Assembly (NCBI GenBank): GCA_040218415.1 | Contig: JAVJRN010000074.1 | Coordinates: 1 to 64,000 of the forward strand | Length of the DNA stretch: 64,000 nt | Direction: 5' to 3' | Origin: JAVJRN01 sp040218415 | GTDB lineage: Bacteria > Bacteroidota > Bacteroidia > Cytophagales > Cyclobacteriaceae | Shown: positions 42,938 through 52,403 of the stretch, piece by piece | Position numbering within the stretch: the stretch's first letter is position 1 | Layout of the letters: every line of letters begins with the position of its first letter | Notes under the pieces: model-generated | Told to the model about the DNA's origin: nothing | Databases searched by the model: none | What the model saw: the letters and a program-made list of their open reading frames with translations, nothing else | Program-made: the position numbers and the translations under genes

Positions 42938-45900
42938 ATGTCTCAGAAATATTTCACACTCAGAATAGTCATTATCGGCCTTTTATGTGCACTCACCACA
43001 ATCATTACCGCTCAGCGTAAAAAAAGCAGTGAATCCATTTCCATTAATCCAAAACTTTACGAAAACTTACATTGGCGCAATATCGGGCCACACAGAGGAG
43101 GCCGATCAGCGGCGGTTACAGGGGTAAATAGCAATCCAAATCTCTACTATTTCGGTGCTACAGGCGGAGGCGTTTGGCGAACCAAAGACAGTGGAAATAC
43201 TTGGGAAAATATCTCTGATGGTTATTTTGGAGGCTCTATAGGATCCATTGCTGTCAGTGAATGGGACGAGAATGTGATCTATGTTGGAGGAGGAGAAATC
43301 ACCGTTCGAGGAAATGTATCCTATGGTTATGGCATGTGGAAATCTGAGGACGCAGGAGCTACATGGAAAAACATAGGCTTAAATAACAGTAAACACATCA
43401 CACAAATAGCCATTCATCCTAAAAACCCTGACATTGTGTATGCTGCAGTTTTAGGTGACTTATATAAATCAAGCAGTGAAAGAGGAGTATATAAATCCAT
43501 TGATGGAGGTAAAAATTGGAAAAAAGTGCTTTATGCAAACCAAAATGCCGGAGCTGTTGATATCGAAATGGATCCTACCAATCCAAGAATCATCTATGCC
43601 TCCACATGGAAAATCAGAAGAACACCCTATTCTTTGGAAAGCGGTGGTGAAGGGTCAGCCATGTGGAAATCCACCGATGGCGGAGAAAACTGGGACAAAC
43701 TAGAGAATAATGGATTGCCAACGGGCATTTGGGGAATATCCAATGTGACCGTATCACCACTCAATTCCAACAGGGTTTGGGCAATCATCGAAAACAAAGA
43801 TGGTGGAGTATTCAGATCTGATGATGGTGGCAAAAGCTGGAATAAGGTAAATAGCGATAGAGCACTAAGGCAAAGAGCATGGTACTATACCAGAATATAT
43901 GCCGATACACAAGATGAAGACATGGTATATGTCGTAAATGTGGCTTATCATGTTTCTAAAGATGGAGGTAAGAGTTTTACCAGAGCCAATGCTCCGCATG
44001 GAGATCACCATGATCTTTGGATAGATCCAAATAACAATAATCGGATGATCATCGCCGATGATGGAGGCGCTCAAATTTCCAACGATCAGGGAGCAAACTG
44101 GACGACTTATTATAACCAACCCACTGCACAGTTTTACAGGGTAACTACCGACAATCATTTCCCATATAGAATATATGTAGCACAACAAGACAACTCAGCC
44201 ATAAGAATTAAACACCGTTCGGATGATACCTATATAACCGAATCTGATTGGGAATCAACTGCTGGAGGAGAAAGTGCGCACTTGGCCGTAGATCCAGAAA
44301 ATAACGATATCGTTTACGGAGGCAGTTATGGAGGCTATTTAAGCAGATACAATCATCAGACGAGCGAAAGCCAAACGATCAATGTATGGCCTGACAATCC
44401 AATGGGATATGGGGCTGAAGGCATGAAGTATAGGTTCCAATGGAATTTCCCGATATTCTTTTCTCCTCATAATCCGAAAAAATTATATGCAGCATCCAAT
44501 CGTCTACATGTAAGTGTAAATCAAGGGAAAAGTTGGAGTTTAATCAGCCCTGACTTGACCACAAACGATCCCACTAAACTTGAATCTTCTGGAGGCCCTA
44601 TCACCAAAGACAATACGGGTGTAGAATATTATTGCACCATTTTCGCAGCGGTTGAGTCGTATCACGAAGAAGGCGTCATCTGGACAGGGTCTGATGATGG
44701 GCTCATTCACGTAACCAAAGATGGAGGTAAAAAGTGGACCAATGTGACCCCATTTGTATTACCCAAATGGACGATGATCAATAGTTTAGAAATTGACCCT
44801 TTCAACCCTGGCGGACTTTATGTTGCCGGAACTCGTTATAAACTTGGGGATTATACGCCTTATTTATACAAGACTGAGGATTACGGCGCTTCATGGAAGT
44901 TGATCACCCAAGGAATTCCTGACGATCACTTTACGAGAGTGCTAAGAGCTGATTCGGTCAAAAGAGGTATACTTTATGCCGGAACAGAGAGTGGAATGTA
45001 CATTTCATTCAATGATGGGGCAATGTGGCAATCAATGCAAATGAACCTTCCGATAGTTCCAATTACCGACCTTGCCGTAAAAGAAAACAGCTTAATAGCC
45101 ACCACTCAAGGTCGTAGTATTTGGATGATCGATGATGTTACGCCTTTTCATCAAATCAACACCAGTATGAATAATGCAGGTCTGCATTTGTTTCAGCCAA
45201 AAGATTCCTACAGAATGGCAGGAGGTAACGGGAGAACCTCTAAGACCGAAGGCGAAAACCATCCTGGCGGAGCGCTGATACATTACTACGTAGCTGATAC
45301 ATCACAAATAGATACGCTCTACATCAATATCATTGATGAAAAGGAACAGCTAGTTACCAGCTACAGCAACTTCCCTGATAAAGACAAAAAAGAATTACAG
45401 CTGAATATCACAGAAGGTCTTAACACTTTCAATTGGAACATGAGATATCCTGGACCTGATTCTTTTGAAGACATGGTGCTTTGGTGGGTTTCCATGAATG
45501 GTCCTATGGCTTTGCCTGGCACTTACCATGTGGAACTCCAATCAGATAAAATTAAGCAACGTGTGAGCTTTAAGTTATTGAAGGATCCTCGGAAATCTAC
45601 TTCTCAAGAAGGTCTACAAAAACAATTTGAATTTGTGAAAGATGCTCAAGACAAGTTATCTGAAGCACATCTGGCCATAAAGAATATTCAAAAAGCAAAA
45701 AATCAGATTAGTGAATTAATCTCCAAAACAGAAAGGAATCAGCCATTAAAAGATCAAGGAAAAGCGCTGATTGAATCTATGGAAAAAATCGAAAAAGAAC
45801 TTTATCAGACAAAAAATGTAAGCCCTCAAGATCCATTGAATTACCCAATAAAGCTCACCAATAAGTTGGGCCATGTGGCAACACTCGTGATGTCGGGAGA

Positions 45901-46057
45901 CTTCCCTCCCACCAAGCAGGATATTGCATTTAAAAATGAAGTGACTCTGAAAATTGATAAACAATTAAATCTTCTTTCCTCTATTTTGAAAACAGATATT
46001 CCAAAGTTTAACAATGCCATTTTAGCAGCTAGAGTCAATCTTATTTTACTGGATTGA
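42938..46057 (+). CDS. Exported BNR/sortilin-type repeat protein (glycosyl hydrolase-like beta-propeller)
   Basis: 1039 residues. Signal peptide 'IVIIGLLCALTTIITAQ'. Residues ~40-720 contain many BNR/Asp-box turns: 'TKDSGNTWENI', 'SEDAGATWKNI', 'SIDGGKNWKKV', 'STDGGENWDKL', 'SDDGGKSWNKV', 'TKDGGKKWTNV', 'TEDYGASWKLI', forming two beta-propellers as in sortilin/VPS10-like proteins. A beta domain ('VSFKLLKDPR') and a C-terminal helical part with coiled-coil character follow. There is no T9SS C-terminal domain, so a periplasmic or outer-membrane location is likely. Often annotated as glycosyl hydrolase, but no catalytic residues can be claimed. Confidence 0.88.
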   Translation: MSQKYFTLRIVIIGLLCALTTIITAQRKKSSESISINPKLYENLHWRNIGPHRGGRSAAVTGVNSNPNLYYFGATGGGVWRTKDSGNTWENISDGYFGGSIGSIAVSEWDENVIYVGGGEITVRGNVSYGYGMWKSEDAGATWKNIGLNNSKHITQIAIHPKNPDIVYAAVLGDLYKSSSERGVYKSIDGGKNWKKVLYANQNAGAVDIEMDPTNPRIIYASTWKIRRTPYSLESGGEGSAMWKSTDGGENWDKLENNGLPTGIWGISNVTVSPLNSNRVWAIIENKDGGVFRSDDGGKSWNKVNSDRALRQRAWYYTRIYADTQDEDMVYVVNVAYHVSKDGGKSFTRANAPHGDHHDLWIDPNNNNRMIIADDGGAQISNDQGANWTTYYNQPTAQFYRVTTDNHFPYRIYVAQQDNSAIRIKHRSDDTYITESDWESTAGGESAHLAVDPENNDIVYGGSYGGYLSRYNHQTSESQTINVWPDNPMGYGAEGMKYRFQWNFPIFFSPHNPKKLYAASNRLHVSVNQGKSWSLISPDLTTNDPTKLESSGGPITKDNTGVEYYCTIFAAVESYHEEGVIWTGSDDGLIHVTKDGGKKWTNVTPFVLPKWTMINSLEIDPFNPGGLYVAGTRYKLGDYTPYLYKTEDYGASWKLITQGIPDDHFTRVLRADSVKRGILYAGTESGMYISFNDGAMWQSMQMNLPIVPITDLAVKENSLIATTQGRSIWMIDDVTPFHQINTSMNNAGLHLFQPKDSYRMAGGNGRTSKTEGENHPGGALIHYYVADTSQIDTLYINIIDEKEQLVTSYSNFPDKDKKELQLNITEGLNTFNWNMRYPGPDSFEDMVLWWVSMNGPMALPGTYHVELQSDKIKQRVSFKLLKDPRKSTSQEGLQKQFEFVKDAQDKLSEAHLAIKNIQKAKNQISELISKTERNQPLKDQGKALIESMEKIEKELYQTKNVSPQDPLNYPIKLTNKLGHVATLVMSGDFPPTKQDIAFKNEVTLKIDKQLNLLSSILKTDIPKFNNAILAARVNLILLD

Positions 46058-46065
46058 TATTTTTG
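46058..46065 (+). promoter_or_regulatory. Possible -7 element for lhgO
   Basis: TATTTTTG (TAnnTTTG) directly after the BNR gene stop; predicted leader ~65 nt. The -33 box is not obvious. Confidence 0.3.
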
Positions 46066-46135
46066 CAAAAGAATCAAAATGATAAATGGCATTGCATGAA
46101 AAGTGCATCATCTTTGCCTTTTCAAGAAGCGAAGT

Positions 46136-47332
46136 ATGTATAACGTTGTGATTATTGGAGGTGGAATTGTAGGTCTTGCCTCCGCTTTAAAAATAAAAGA
46201 AGCCAATCCTAAATTAAGAGTTGCTGTTGTAGAAAAAGAAAACGGATTGGCAAAACATCAAACAGGACATAACAGCGGAGTTATTCATTCCGGCCTGTAT
46301 TATAAGCCAGGCAGCCTCAAAGCACAAAATTGTGTCAATGGCTACAATGAACTTATCAAATTTCTACGAGAAGAAGAGCTCGATCATGACCTCTGTGGCA
46401 AAATAGTAGTTGCGACTAATAAAGAACAGCTACCCATGCTAAATATGCTACAAGAACGTGGCGCTCAAAATGGTTTAGGTGGCATTAAAAAATTAATTGG
46501 CGATGAGTTGAAGCAATATGAACCTTACGTAAATGGACTGGAAGGCTTATTTGTACCGCAAACTGGTATTGTTGATTACAAGAAAGTAGCAGAAAGATAT
46601 GCCGATAAAATCAAACATTTTAATGGCGATATATTCGCAGGAAACAAAGTCATCGACATCAAAAAAATTGATGAAAAACTTATTAAAGTAACCACAACTG
46701 CGCAAACTTTGGTCACTAGGTTAGTGATCAACTGCTCTGGTTTACAATCCGATAAAGTCGCAAAACTTACGGGAATTCCTGTCAATTACAGAATCATCCC
46801 TTTTAGAGGAGAGTATTTTAAACTCCGAAAAGAGAAAGAATACCTTATAAAAAACTTGATATATCCTGTACCTGATCCCAATTTTCCTTTTTTAGGCGTT
46901 CATTTTACACGAATGATTGGAGGAGGTATAGAAGCCGGGCCAAATGCAGTATTGGCCTATCGAAGAGAGGGTTATAAAAAATCAGATATTCATCTAGGTG
47001 AGCTTATGGGTAGCTTTGCTTGGAAAGGATTTCGCAAAGTAGCCGCACAATATTGGAAAACAGGATTAGGAGAATTTTATCGCTCGTATTCAAAAAATGC
47101 TTTCACGAAGGCATTGCAAGAACTTATTCCTGATATTCGTAAGGAAGACTTAGAGCCAGGTGGTGCGGGTGTCAGAGCTCAGGCTTGTGACAAAGATGGA
47201 GGCTTAATCGATGATTTCCTCATTCAAGAAACCGACCAAATAATCAATGTCGGTAATGCGCCTTCACCAGCCGCCACCTCATCGTTAAGCATTGGAAAAC
47301 ACATTGCGGAATTAGCTTTAAAAAGGTTCTAA
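46136..47332 (+). CDS. lhgO: L-2-hydroxyglutarate oxidase
   Basis: 398 residues from ATG 46136; the ATG at 46103 would place 11 extra residues before the FAD-binding strand. N-terminal FAD motif 'MYNVVIIGGGIVGLASALKI', 'KHQTGHNSGVIHSGLYYKPG' and C-terminal 'GGAGVRAQACDKDGGLIDDF' plus 'NVGNAPSPAATSSLSIGKHI' match LhgO. It oxidises L-2-hydroxyglutarate to 2-oxoglutarate, a metabolite-repair reaction feeding electrons to the quinone pool. Independent gene between the BNR protein and msrB. Confidence 0.93.
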   Translation: MYNVVIIGGGIVGLASALKIKEANPKLRVAVVEKENGLAKHQTGHNSGVIHSGLYYKPGSLKAQNCVNGYNELIKFLREEELDHDLCGKIVVATNKEQLPMLNMLQERGAQNGLGGIKKLIGDELKQYEPYVNGLEGLFVPQTGIVDYKKVAERYADKIKHFNGDIFAGNKVIDIKKIDEKLIKVTTTAQTLVTRLVINCSGLQSDKVAKLTGIPVNYRIIPFRGEYFKLRKEKEYLIKNLIYPVPDPNFPFLGVHFTRMIGGGIEAGPNAVLAYRREGYKKSDIHLGELMGSFAWKGFRKVAAQYWKTGLGEFYRSYSKNAFTKALQELIPDIRKEDLEPGGAGVRAQACDKDGGLIDDFLIQETDQIINVGNAPSPAATSSLSIGKHIAELALKRF

Positions 47333-47417
47333 GGCCAAATATTTCAATTGAAAAAACAAAATGTCATTGTTTTAAATCAATATCGCTTGAAATGTGTTTC
47401 AAGATAAAATGACAAAC

Positions 47418-47936
47418 ATGAAATTACATTCTCTTTTATTTTTAGTACTACTTACGATTACCGTTGCTTGTGCGCAAAAGGTAGAGCAGGACGAAAACAA
47501 GATAGACGTTCCCTCAGGTAAAATAGAAAAAGTAGAAAAATCTTCTGAAGAGTGGAAAGCCCAACTGACTGCTTTGGAATACAATGTACTCCGAGAAAAA
47601 GGCACTGAACGCGCGTTTACGGGCGATCTTTGGAATAACAAGAAAGCAGGAACTTACACTTGCGGAGGTTGCGGGCTGCCATTATTTAGTTCTAAAACGA
47701 AGTTTAAATCAGGTACCGGATGGCCAAGTTTTTGGGAACCTATCAAAAAGGAATATGTAAAAGAAGAAAGTGATAATTCCTACGGAATGTTGAGAACTGA
47801 AGTGCTTTGTGCAAGATGCGATGGGCATTTGGGGCACATCTTTCCGGATGGCCCAAAGCCAACAGGCTTACGATATTGCATCAATGGCGTTTCGCTTGAC
47901 TTTATACCAACTAAGGAAGAATCGTCTTCAGAATAA
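47418..47936 (+). CDS. msrB: Peptide-methionine (R)-S-oxide reductase, exported
   Basis: 172 residues from ATG 47418 (ATG 47409 is equally possible; the GTG at 47394 is unlikely). N-terminal signal 'MKLHSLLFLVLLTITVACAQ' with a Cys that could be lipidated, although the lipobox is imperfect. The MsrB domain has two zinc CxxC pairs ('CGGCGLPLFSS', 'VLCARCDGHLGH'), 'SGTGWPSFWEPI' and the catalytic Cys in 'LRYCINGVSLDF'. It repairs R-methionine sulfoxide outside the cytoplasm. The 3' end overlaps the convergent hydrolase gene by 26 bp. Confidence 0.93.
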   Translation: MKLHSLLFLVLLTITVACAQKVEQDENKIDVPSGKIEKVEKSSEEWKAQLTALEYNVLREKGTERAFTGDLWNNKKAGTYTCGGCGLPLFSSKTKFKSGTGWPSFWEPIKKEYVKEESDNSYGMLRTEVLCARCDGHLGHIFPDGPKPTGLRYCINGVSLDFIPTKEESSSE

Positions 47937-48876
47937 ACTCCTCCGCTCGGTATTCCATCCAACTAAAGTTTTTAGGAGAAAGCGTAAAACCAACATGCCC
48001 TCCTACTCTAGGAATCTCTAAGTGAACATGTTCACTTTGTTGCGCCAGATTTCTTGGGTAGCATTTATCTCCTAGCATCGGGTCATTTTGCGCGTTGACA
48101 ATCAATACAGGTTTTTTAATATTGGAGAGATATTGATCGCAAGTTGATTGATTATAAAAGTCATCTAAAGAACTAAAACCATGTAGCGGGACTGTATATC
48201 GCTCGTGAAACGAATCAAAATCAGGCAGTTCATCAATACCTGAAATGTCTATCTCAGGCATTGTTTTGGATTTAATTTTCATCTTATCAACGACCTTTTC
48301 CAAAAAGCGCCTTTCATAAAACCGATTGCCTTTTTTGTGAATTTCCACTGCACTGTCTCGCAAGTTGCAAGGAACAGAAAAAGTTGTCGCTCCTTTAATC
48401 GACGGATGTAGGTGTCTTTTTTCACCTAAATATTTCAAACTCATACTCCCGCCCATACTGTAGCCAAACAATATCACATGCTCATAATTTTTTGAAGTCG
48501 CTTGATCTACAACTTGTGCAAGGTCATCTGTATCTCCATGATGATAAAAGCGAGGAAGTCTATTCATCTCACCACTACAACTTCGACAATTCCACGTCAA
48601 AATGTCCCAGCCCCTACTATGAAAAAACTGAGCCGTTCTCTTTACATAATATCTATCTGAGCTTCCTTCTAGACCATGCGTAATGACCATGCACTTCTTA
48701 TTATCCTGCTTAAGCCAGTCCAAATCAAGGAAATCTCCATCCTCTAATTCTAACCTCTCCCTCTCATAATGCAATGTTGGAGCTTTGAAAAAAACCGAAG
48801 GGACGATCGTTTCTAAATGTGCAGAAAACAAATAAGACGGCCTTTTCTGATATTTTGATGGAATTACTAGTGGCAT
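47911..48876 (-). CDS. Alpha/beta hydrolase of the YheT family
   Basis: 321 residues. 'SAHLETIVPSVF', oxyanion region 'MVITHGLEGSSDRYYVKRTA', 'WDILTWNCRSCSGEMNRLPR', nucleophile elbow 'HVILFGYSMGGSMSLKYLG' (Ser in GYSMGG), acid 'PVLIVNAQNDPMLG' and the final His 'RVGGHVGFTL'. This matches YheT/ABHD1-3 hydrolases acting on acyl esters or lipids; the natural substrate is unknown. Single gene, divergent from the TonB receptor. Confidence 0.9.
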   Translation of the reverse strand: MPLVIPSKYQKRPSYLFSAHLETIVPSVFFKAPTLHYERERLELEDGDFLDLDWLKQDNKKCMVITHGLEGSSDRYYVKRTAQFFHSRGWDILTWNCRSCSGEMNRLPRFYHHGDTDDLAQVVDQATSKNYEHVILFGYSMGGSMSLKYLGEKRHLHPSIKGATTFSVPCNLRDSAVEIHKKGNRFYERRFLEKVVDKMKIKSKTMPEIDISGIDELPDFDSFHERYTVPLHGFSSLDDFYNQSTCDQYLSNIKKPVLIVNAQNDPMLGDKCYPRNLAQQSEHVHLEIPRVGGHVGFTLSPKNFSWMEYRAEEFILKTILP

Positions 48877-48926
48877 TCAAAAATAGATTTGCGTAAGAAT
48901 AAAAAAAAGGAGTGTATTATCGGCAA

Positions 48927-48934
48927 TATTTTTG
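48927..48934 (+). promoter_or_regulatory. Possible -7 element for the TonB-dependent receptor
   Basis: TATTTTTG, exact TAnnTTTG, giving a ~25-nt leader to the ATG at 48966. No TTG at the normal -33 distance. Confidence 0.35.
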
Positions 48935-48965
48935 CTTGATGTCGGGATAAAAAACTGGTCTCCTT

Positions 48966-51353
48966 ATGAAATTTACCCTTGTGGTAATTATCCTAATCTG
49001 CTCTGAAATAGCATTCAGTCAGTCTATTCAGTTGTTAGAAAAAAATTCAGGAGAGCCCATTCCTGATGTTTTTGTTTATGACGAAAGCCAACAAATTACG
49101 ACAAGCTCAGATGAAAATGGACGAATTAATCTTGATGAGTTTCCTTCTTCAGGTAAGATTATTTTTCAGCATCCTGGTTTTGAAAAAAAAATCATAAGTG
49201 CAAAGAAAGTAAAATCACTTACTAAAATTGAATTAATAGATCGTGTCGTTGAGTTTGACGATGTGGTTATTTCAGCTAATCGATGGTCACAAAATCCTTC
49301 AGCTATTGCTCAGGACATCACTTCTGTAAGTAAAAAGACCATTGAGTTTTCCAACCCAGCTACTTCTGCCGATTTACTGGAATATAGTGGGGAAGTATTT
49401 GTGCAAAAAAGCCAGTTTGGTGGTGGCAGCCCTATGCTTAGAGGATTCGCTGCTAATTCAGTACTGCTGGTTGTTGATGGAGTAAGATTAAACAACGCCA
49501 TTTATCGTTCTGGAAATTTGCAAAACATCATTAATATTGACCCTAATGCACTTTCAAAAGCAGAGGTGATCTACGGTCCGGGATCAATCATTTATGGAAG
49601 TGACGCACTTGGTGGAGTTATGAGTTTCAACACCATCTCCCCTTCTTTTAGTGAAGACTTACAAATTAAGGTAAATGTGCTCGGTAGATATTCTTCTGCT
49701 GCCAACGAAAACACCGGTCATTTAAGCACGGAGGTGAGCACAAAGAACTTCAATTATTTCGGATCATTTTCCTATTCTAACTTTGGAGACCTCAGAGCTG
49801 GTTCAAATCGATCCTCGGCATATCAAGGCTATTTTGAAAGGAATTTTTATGTTGCAACACTGGACGGAGCTGATTTTCTGGTTCCTAATGATGATCCAGA
49901 TGTGCAAGTTCAATCTGGTTTTAATCTTTTTAGTGCAATCAATAAATTCAGGATCAAGACTGGAGCGTATTCTGATTTGGAATTGGCACTCTATATTAGT
50001 CAGTCTTCAGATATTCCGCGCTACGATCGATTGGCTTTGAACACTGCCAATTCTGATTCATTAACCTATGCTGAGTGGTATTATGGCCCGCAAGAATGGC
50101 TACTCAATAGGTACACCTTCAATTATTATAAGCCCAATAGTTTTTTTGATGAAACCAGGATAACATTTGGTTATCAGCGCTATCATGAAAGTCGCAACGA
50201 CAGACGATTCGGAAGTGAGAGCCTCAGATCTCAAATGGAAGAAGTCGATCTCTACACCTTGAATATTGATTTTAACAAGTCATTTGGAGAAGATCATATC
50301 TACTACGGAGTAGATCTATTCTCCAATTTAGTGACATCAAACGCCTTTCGAACAGATTTGCTAAGTAAAGAAAAAAGCATAACAGACAGTAGATATCCCA
50401 ACGAAGGCAGTACCTATCAATCATTTGCTTTCTACTTAAATTATCTCAAAGAACTTAAGCAATGGACTTTTGGAGTAGGTACTCGATATAGTGCGATAAG
50501 GCTAAGTGCCAAAACGAGTAATTCTCAAATTGCCCTATTTGATGGTGATTATGACTTGAACAATCAGGCAATTAATGGCATGCTAAGCTTGGTATACCGA
50601 CCGAATAAAAATCATAAAGTGAGTGGAATTGCTTCATCTGGATTTAGAGCACCAAACGTAGATGACGTGGGTAAGCTTTTTGAAATATCTGACGAAGTTG
50701 TAACTGTTCCAAATCCCGATTTGAAACCAGAATACACGTACAATCAAGAATTGTCGTATCAGTTTAAAACCAGCAAGTTTTTATTCAATGTGGTGGGCTA
50801 CCACAGTCTTTTAATAAATACGATTGTTCGTGATGAATATACGATTGCTGGAAAAAGTTCGGTAATCATTGATGCCCAGGAAAGAGCACTTCGAGCGCAA
50901 GTAAATGGTGGGCGAGCACGCATTATTGGTACAGGATTAAATATAAAGGGAAATGTAAATGACTTCTGGGATTATGAAGGTTCAATAAATTATTCAAAAG
51001 GTAGAACCTTAACCGAAGATGAACCTCTTCGTCATATTCCACCTGTTTTTGGCAGAGTTTCTCTTTCTAATAATCTAGAAAAAATGAAAAGCACAATATT
51101 TGTGCTTTATAATTTCAACAAAAAACCTTCTCAAATACCCGACACGGAGATTATAGATAAAAAGGAATTATATACTGAAGAGGGTTCTCCTGATTGGTTT
51201 ACGCTGAATATTCAAACTGAATATCTTCTCACGGATGTTTTCACCGTGCAGTGCGGTGTGGAAAATATTTTCGACAAACACTACCGCACATATTCTTCTG
51301 GAATAAGTGCAGCAGGTAGAAATATATACTTTTCGCTTCGAGCGAAGATTTAA
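48966..51353 (+). CDS. TonB-dependent outer membrane receptor, hemoglobin/heme type
   Basis: 795 residues. Signal peptide 'MKFTLVVIILICSEIAFSQS', a carboxypeptidase-like regulatory domain (residues ~20-95, 'IPDVFVYDESQQITTSSDEN'), plug domain with 'GGGSPMLRGFAANSVLLVVD' and 'GVRLNNAIYRSGNLQN', then a 22-strand barrel ending 'NIFDKHYRTYSSGISAAGRN'. The plug wording is typical of the hemoglobin/transferrin/lactoferrin receptor family. It imports heme or an iron chelate with TonB energy. No heme-binding lipoprotein neighbours confirm the ligand. It ends 4 bp before a convergent gene. Confidence 0.92.
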   Translation: MKFTLVVIILICSEIAFSQSIQLLEKNSGEPIPDVFVYDESQQITTSSDENGRINLDEFPSSGKIIFQHPGFEKKIISAKKVKSLTKIELIDRVVEFDDVVISANRWSQNPSAIAQDITSVSKKTIEFSNPATSADLLEYSGEVFVQKSQFGGGSPMLRGFAANSVLLVVDGVRLNNAIYRSGNLQNIINIDPNALSKAEVIYGPGSIIYGSDALGGVMSFNTISPSFSEDLQIKVNVLGRYSSAANENTGHLSTEVSTKNFNYFGSFSYSNFGDLRAGSNRSSAYQGYFERNFYVATLDGADFLVPNDDPDVQVQSGFNLFSAINKFRIKTGAYSDLELALYISQSSDIPRYDRLALNTANSDSLTYAEWYYGPQEWLLNRYTFNYYKPNSFFDETRITFGYQRYHESRNDRRFGSESLRSQMEEVDLYTLNIDFNKSFGEDHIYYGVDLFSNLVTSNAFRTDLLSKEKSITDSRYPNEGSTYQSFAFYLNYLKELKQWTFGVGTRYSAIRLSAKTSNSQIALFDGDYDLNNQAINGMLSLVYRPNKNHKVSGIASSGFRAPNVDDVGKLFEISDEVVTVPNPDLKPEYTYNQELSYQFKTSKFLFNVVGYHSLLINTIVRDEYTIAGKSSVIIDAQERALRAQVNGGRARIIGTGLNIKGNVNDFWDYEGSINYSKGRTLTEDEPLRHIPPVFGRVSLSNNLEKMKSTIFVLYNFNKKPSQIPDTEIIDKKELYTEEGSPDWFTLNIQTEYLLTDVFTVQCGVENIFDKHYRTYSSGISAAGRNIYFSLRAKI

Positions 51354-51357
51354 GAAC

Positions 51358-51822
51358 TTATAATTCGTCCTCTGCTTTTATGATATCCCAAGTGTGATCT
51401 GAAAGTAATCTGACATGAGCGACAAACTTTTCAAACGGATAGCTTCTACCCCATTCCTCAGGACTTACCATAGACAATACATCGCCACCTTTTTTTCTAC
51501 GATATAGATAGTAGTCTGTATTAAAAATGGGTTTAAAACCCATGTCAGATGTGTAGATCCGTTCTGATACCTCCACTCGCTTTTGCAAGTACTTGGCCTG
51601 ATCTACAAGAGTTTGCATCTGTTTATAAATTTGCTGGAATTGTCGATCGGTCTGATCATGCATGGCTGCCACGGAAACTCCTTTGATTTTGCCTTTATCT
51701 TCAGGCTTTATAATGGCTCCTCCCACAGTGTGAGCATATTCAATCAGCCCAGGCATATCAGTGATCTTTTCTCTTTCTTTCTCTAAGTCAATCTTAGAAA
51801 TATCAACTTTATTCTTACTCAT
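51358..51822 (-). CDS. DUF2452 domain-containing protein
   Basis: 154 residues. 'MPGLIEYAHTVGGAIIKPED', 'GVSVAAMHDQTDRQFQQIYK', 'LVDQAKYLQKRVEVSERIY' and 'GFKPIFNTDYYLYRRKKGGD' are typical of DUF2452, a soluble, mostly helical Bacteroidota family of unknown function. Its ATG overlaps the stop of a 49-residue membrane peptide gene by 8 bp, so translation is probably coupled. Confidence 0.85.
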   Translation of the reverse strand: MSKNKVDISKIDLEKEREKITDMPGLIEYAHTVGGAIIKPEDKGKIKGVSVAAMHDQTDRQFQQIYKQMQTLVDQAKYLQKRVEVSERIYTSDMGFKPIFNTDYYLYRRKKGGDVLSMVSPEEWGRSYPFEKFVAHVRLLSDHTWDIIKAEDEL

Positions 51823-51964
51823 CTACTCTATCTTCTATTCGTTCCTTTAGATTTTTTTTCGACCCTGGCCATGTAGTTTTACTTGATATATCAAACCCGA
51901 TTAAAATCATGATAATCAAAAAAATTGCACTAATAATAAAAAAAATCTTTTTAGACTTCTTCAT
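51815..51964 (-). CDS. Small single-pass membrane protein (49 aa)
   Basis: Short ORF, 49 codons, starting ATG AAG AAG TCT. Lys-rich N-terminus (MKKSKK), one hydrophobic segment ('IFFIISAIFLIIMILIGF') and a charged tail ending 'KERIEDRVDE'. It overlaps the DUF2452 start by 8 bp on the same strand in the order expected for translational coupling. The positive-inside start, single helix and coupling make it a credible gene; function unknown. Confidence 0.6.
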   Translation of the reverse strand: MKKSKKIFFIISAIFLIIMILIGFDISSKTTWPGSKKNLKERIEDRVDE

Positions 51965-52013
51965 ATGCTAACGATAACTACTAATTTGGCGAATAGTTTC
52001 AAAAAATGACATC

Positions 52014-52403
52014 ATGAATATAGAAGGTAAAATTATAGAGAAATTCGATACACAGGATATATCGGCTTCATTTAAAAAGCGCGAATTTGTAATAGAATAT
52101 GCGGAAAATCCATCGTATCCTGAATACATAAAGATGGAGCTTATCCAAGCCAATTGTGACCTGCTTGATAAGGTTAAAGTGGGACAAGAGGTATCAATAG
52201 CTTTTAACCTAAAAGGTCGTAAGTGGACTGATCCTCAAGGAAATACCAAATATTTTAATACGCTCCAAGCTTGGCGAATAGAACAAAAATCAACTAATCA
52301 AGCTGTTCCTTCTAGTCCTAACCAAGATGCTCCTCCACCACCATCAGAAGAAGGCGACTGGGTAAAAGAAGACTTTTCAGGAGATGATGATCTGCCTTTT
52401 TAA
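52014..52403 (+). CDS. DUF3127 (OB-fold-like) protein with SSB-like acidic tip
   Basis: 129 residues. Beta-rich core 'MNIEGKIIEKFDTQDISASF', 'KKREFVIEYAENPSYPEYIK', 'VGQEVSIAFNLKGRKWTDPQ' and 'KYFNTLQAWRIEQ' matches DUF3127, an OB-like fold. A Pro/Ser linker leads to 'EDFSGDDDLPF', the same acidic amphipathic tip (DDDxPF) that SSB uses to recruit repair and replication proteins. It may be a specialised single-strand DNA-binding protein; that is inference. Convergent with the next gene, overlapping by 4 bp. Confidence 0.85.
   Translation: MNIEGKIIEKFDTQDISASFKKREFVIEYAENPSYPEYIKMELIQANCDLLDKVKVGQEVSIAFNLKGRKWTDPQGNTKYFNTLQAWRIEQKSTNQAVPSSPNQDAPPPPSEEGDWVKEDFSGDDDLPF

Noticed and set aside
48878..48885. 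Minus-strand TAnnTTTG match next to the YheT hydrolase start
   Set aside because: It is 1 bp from the start codon, so transcription would begin inside the gene.
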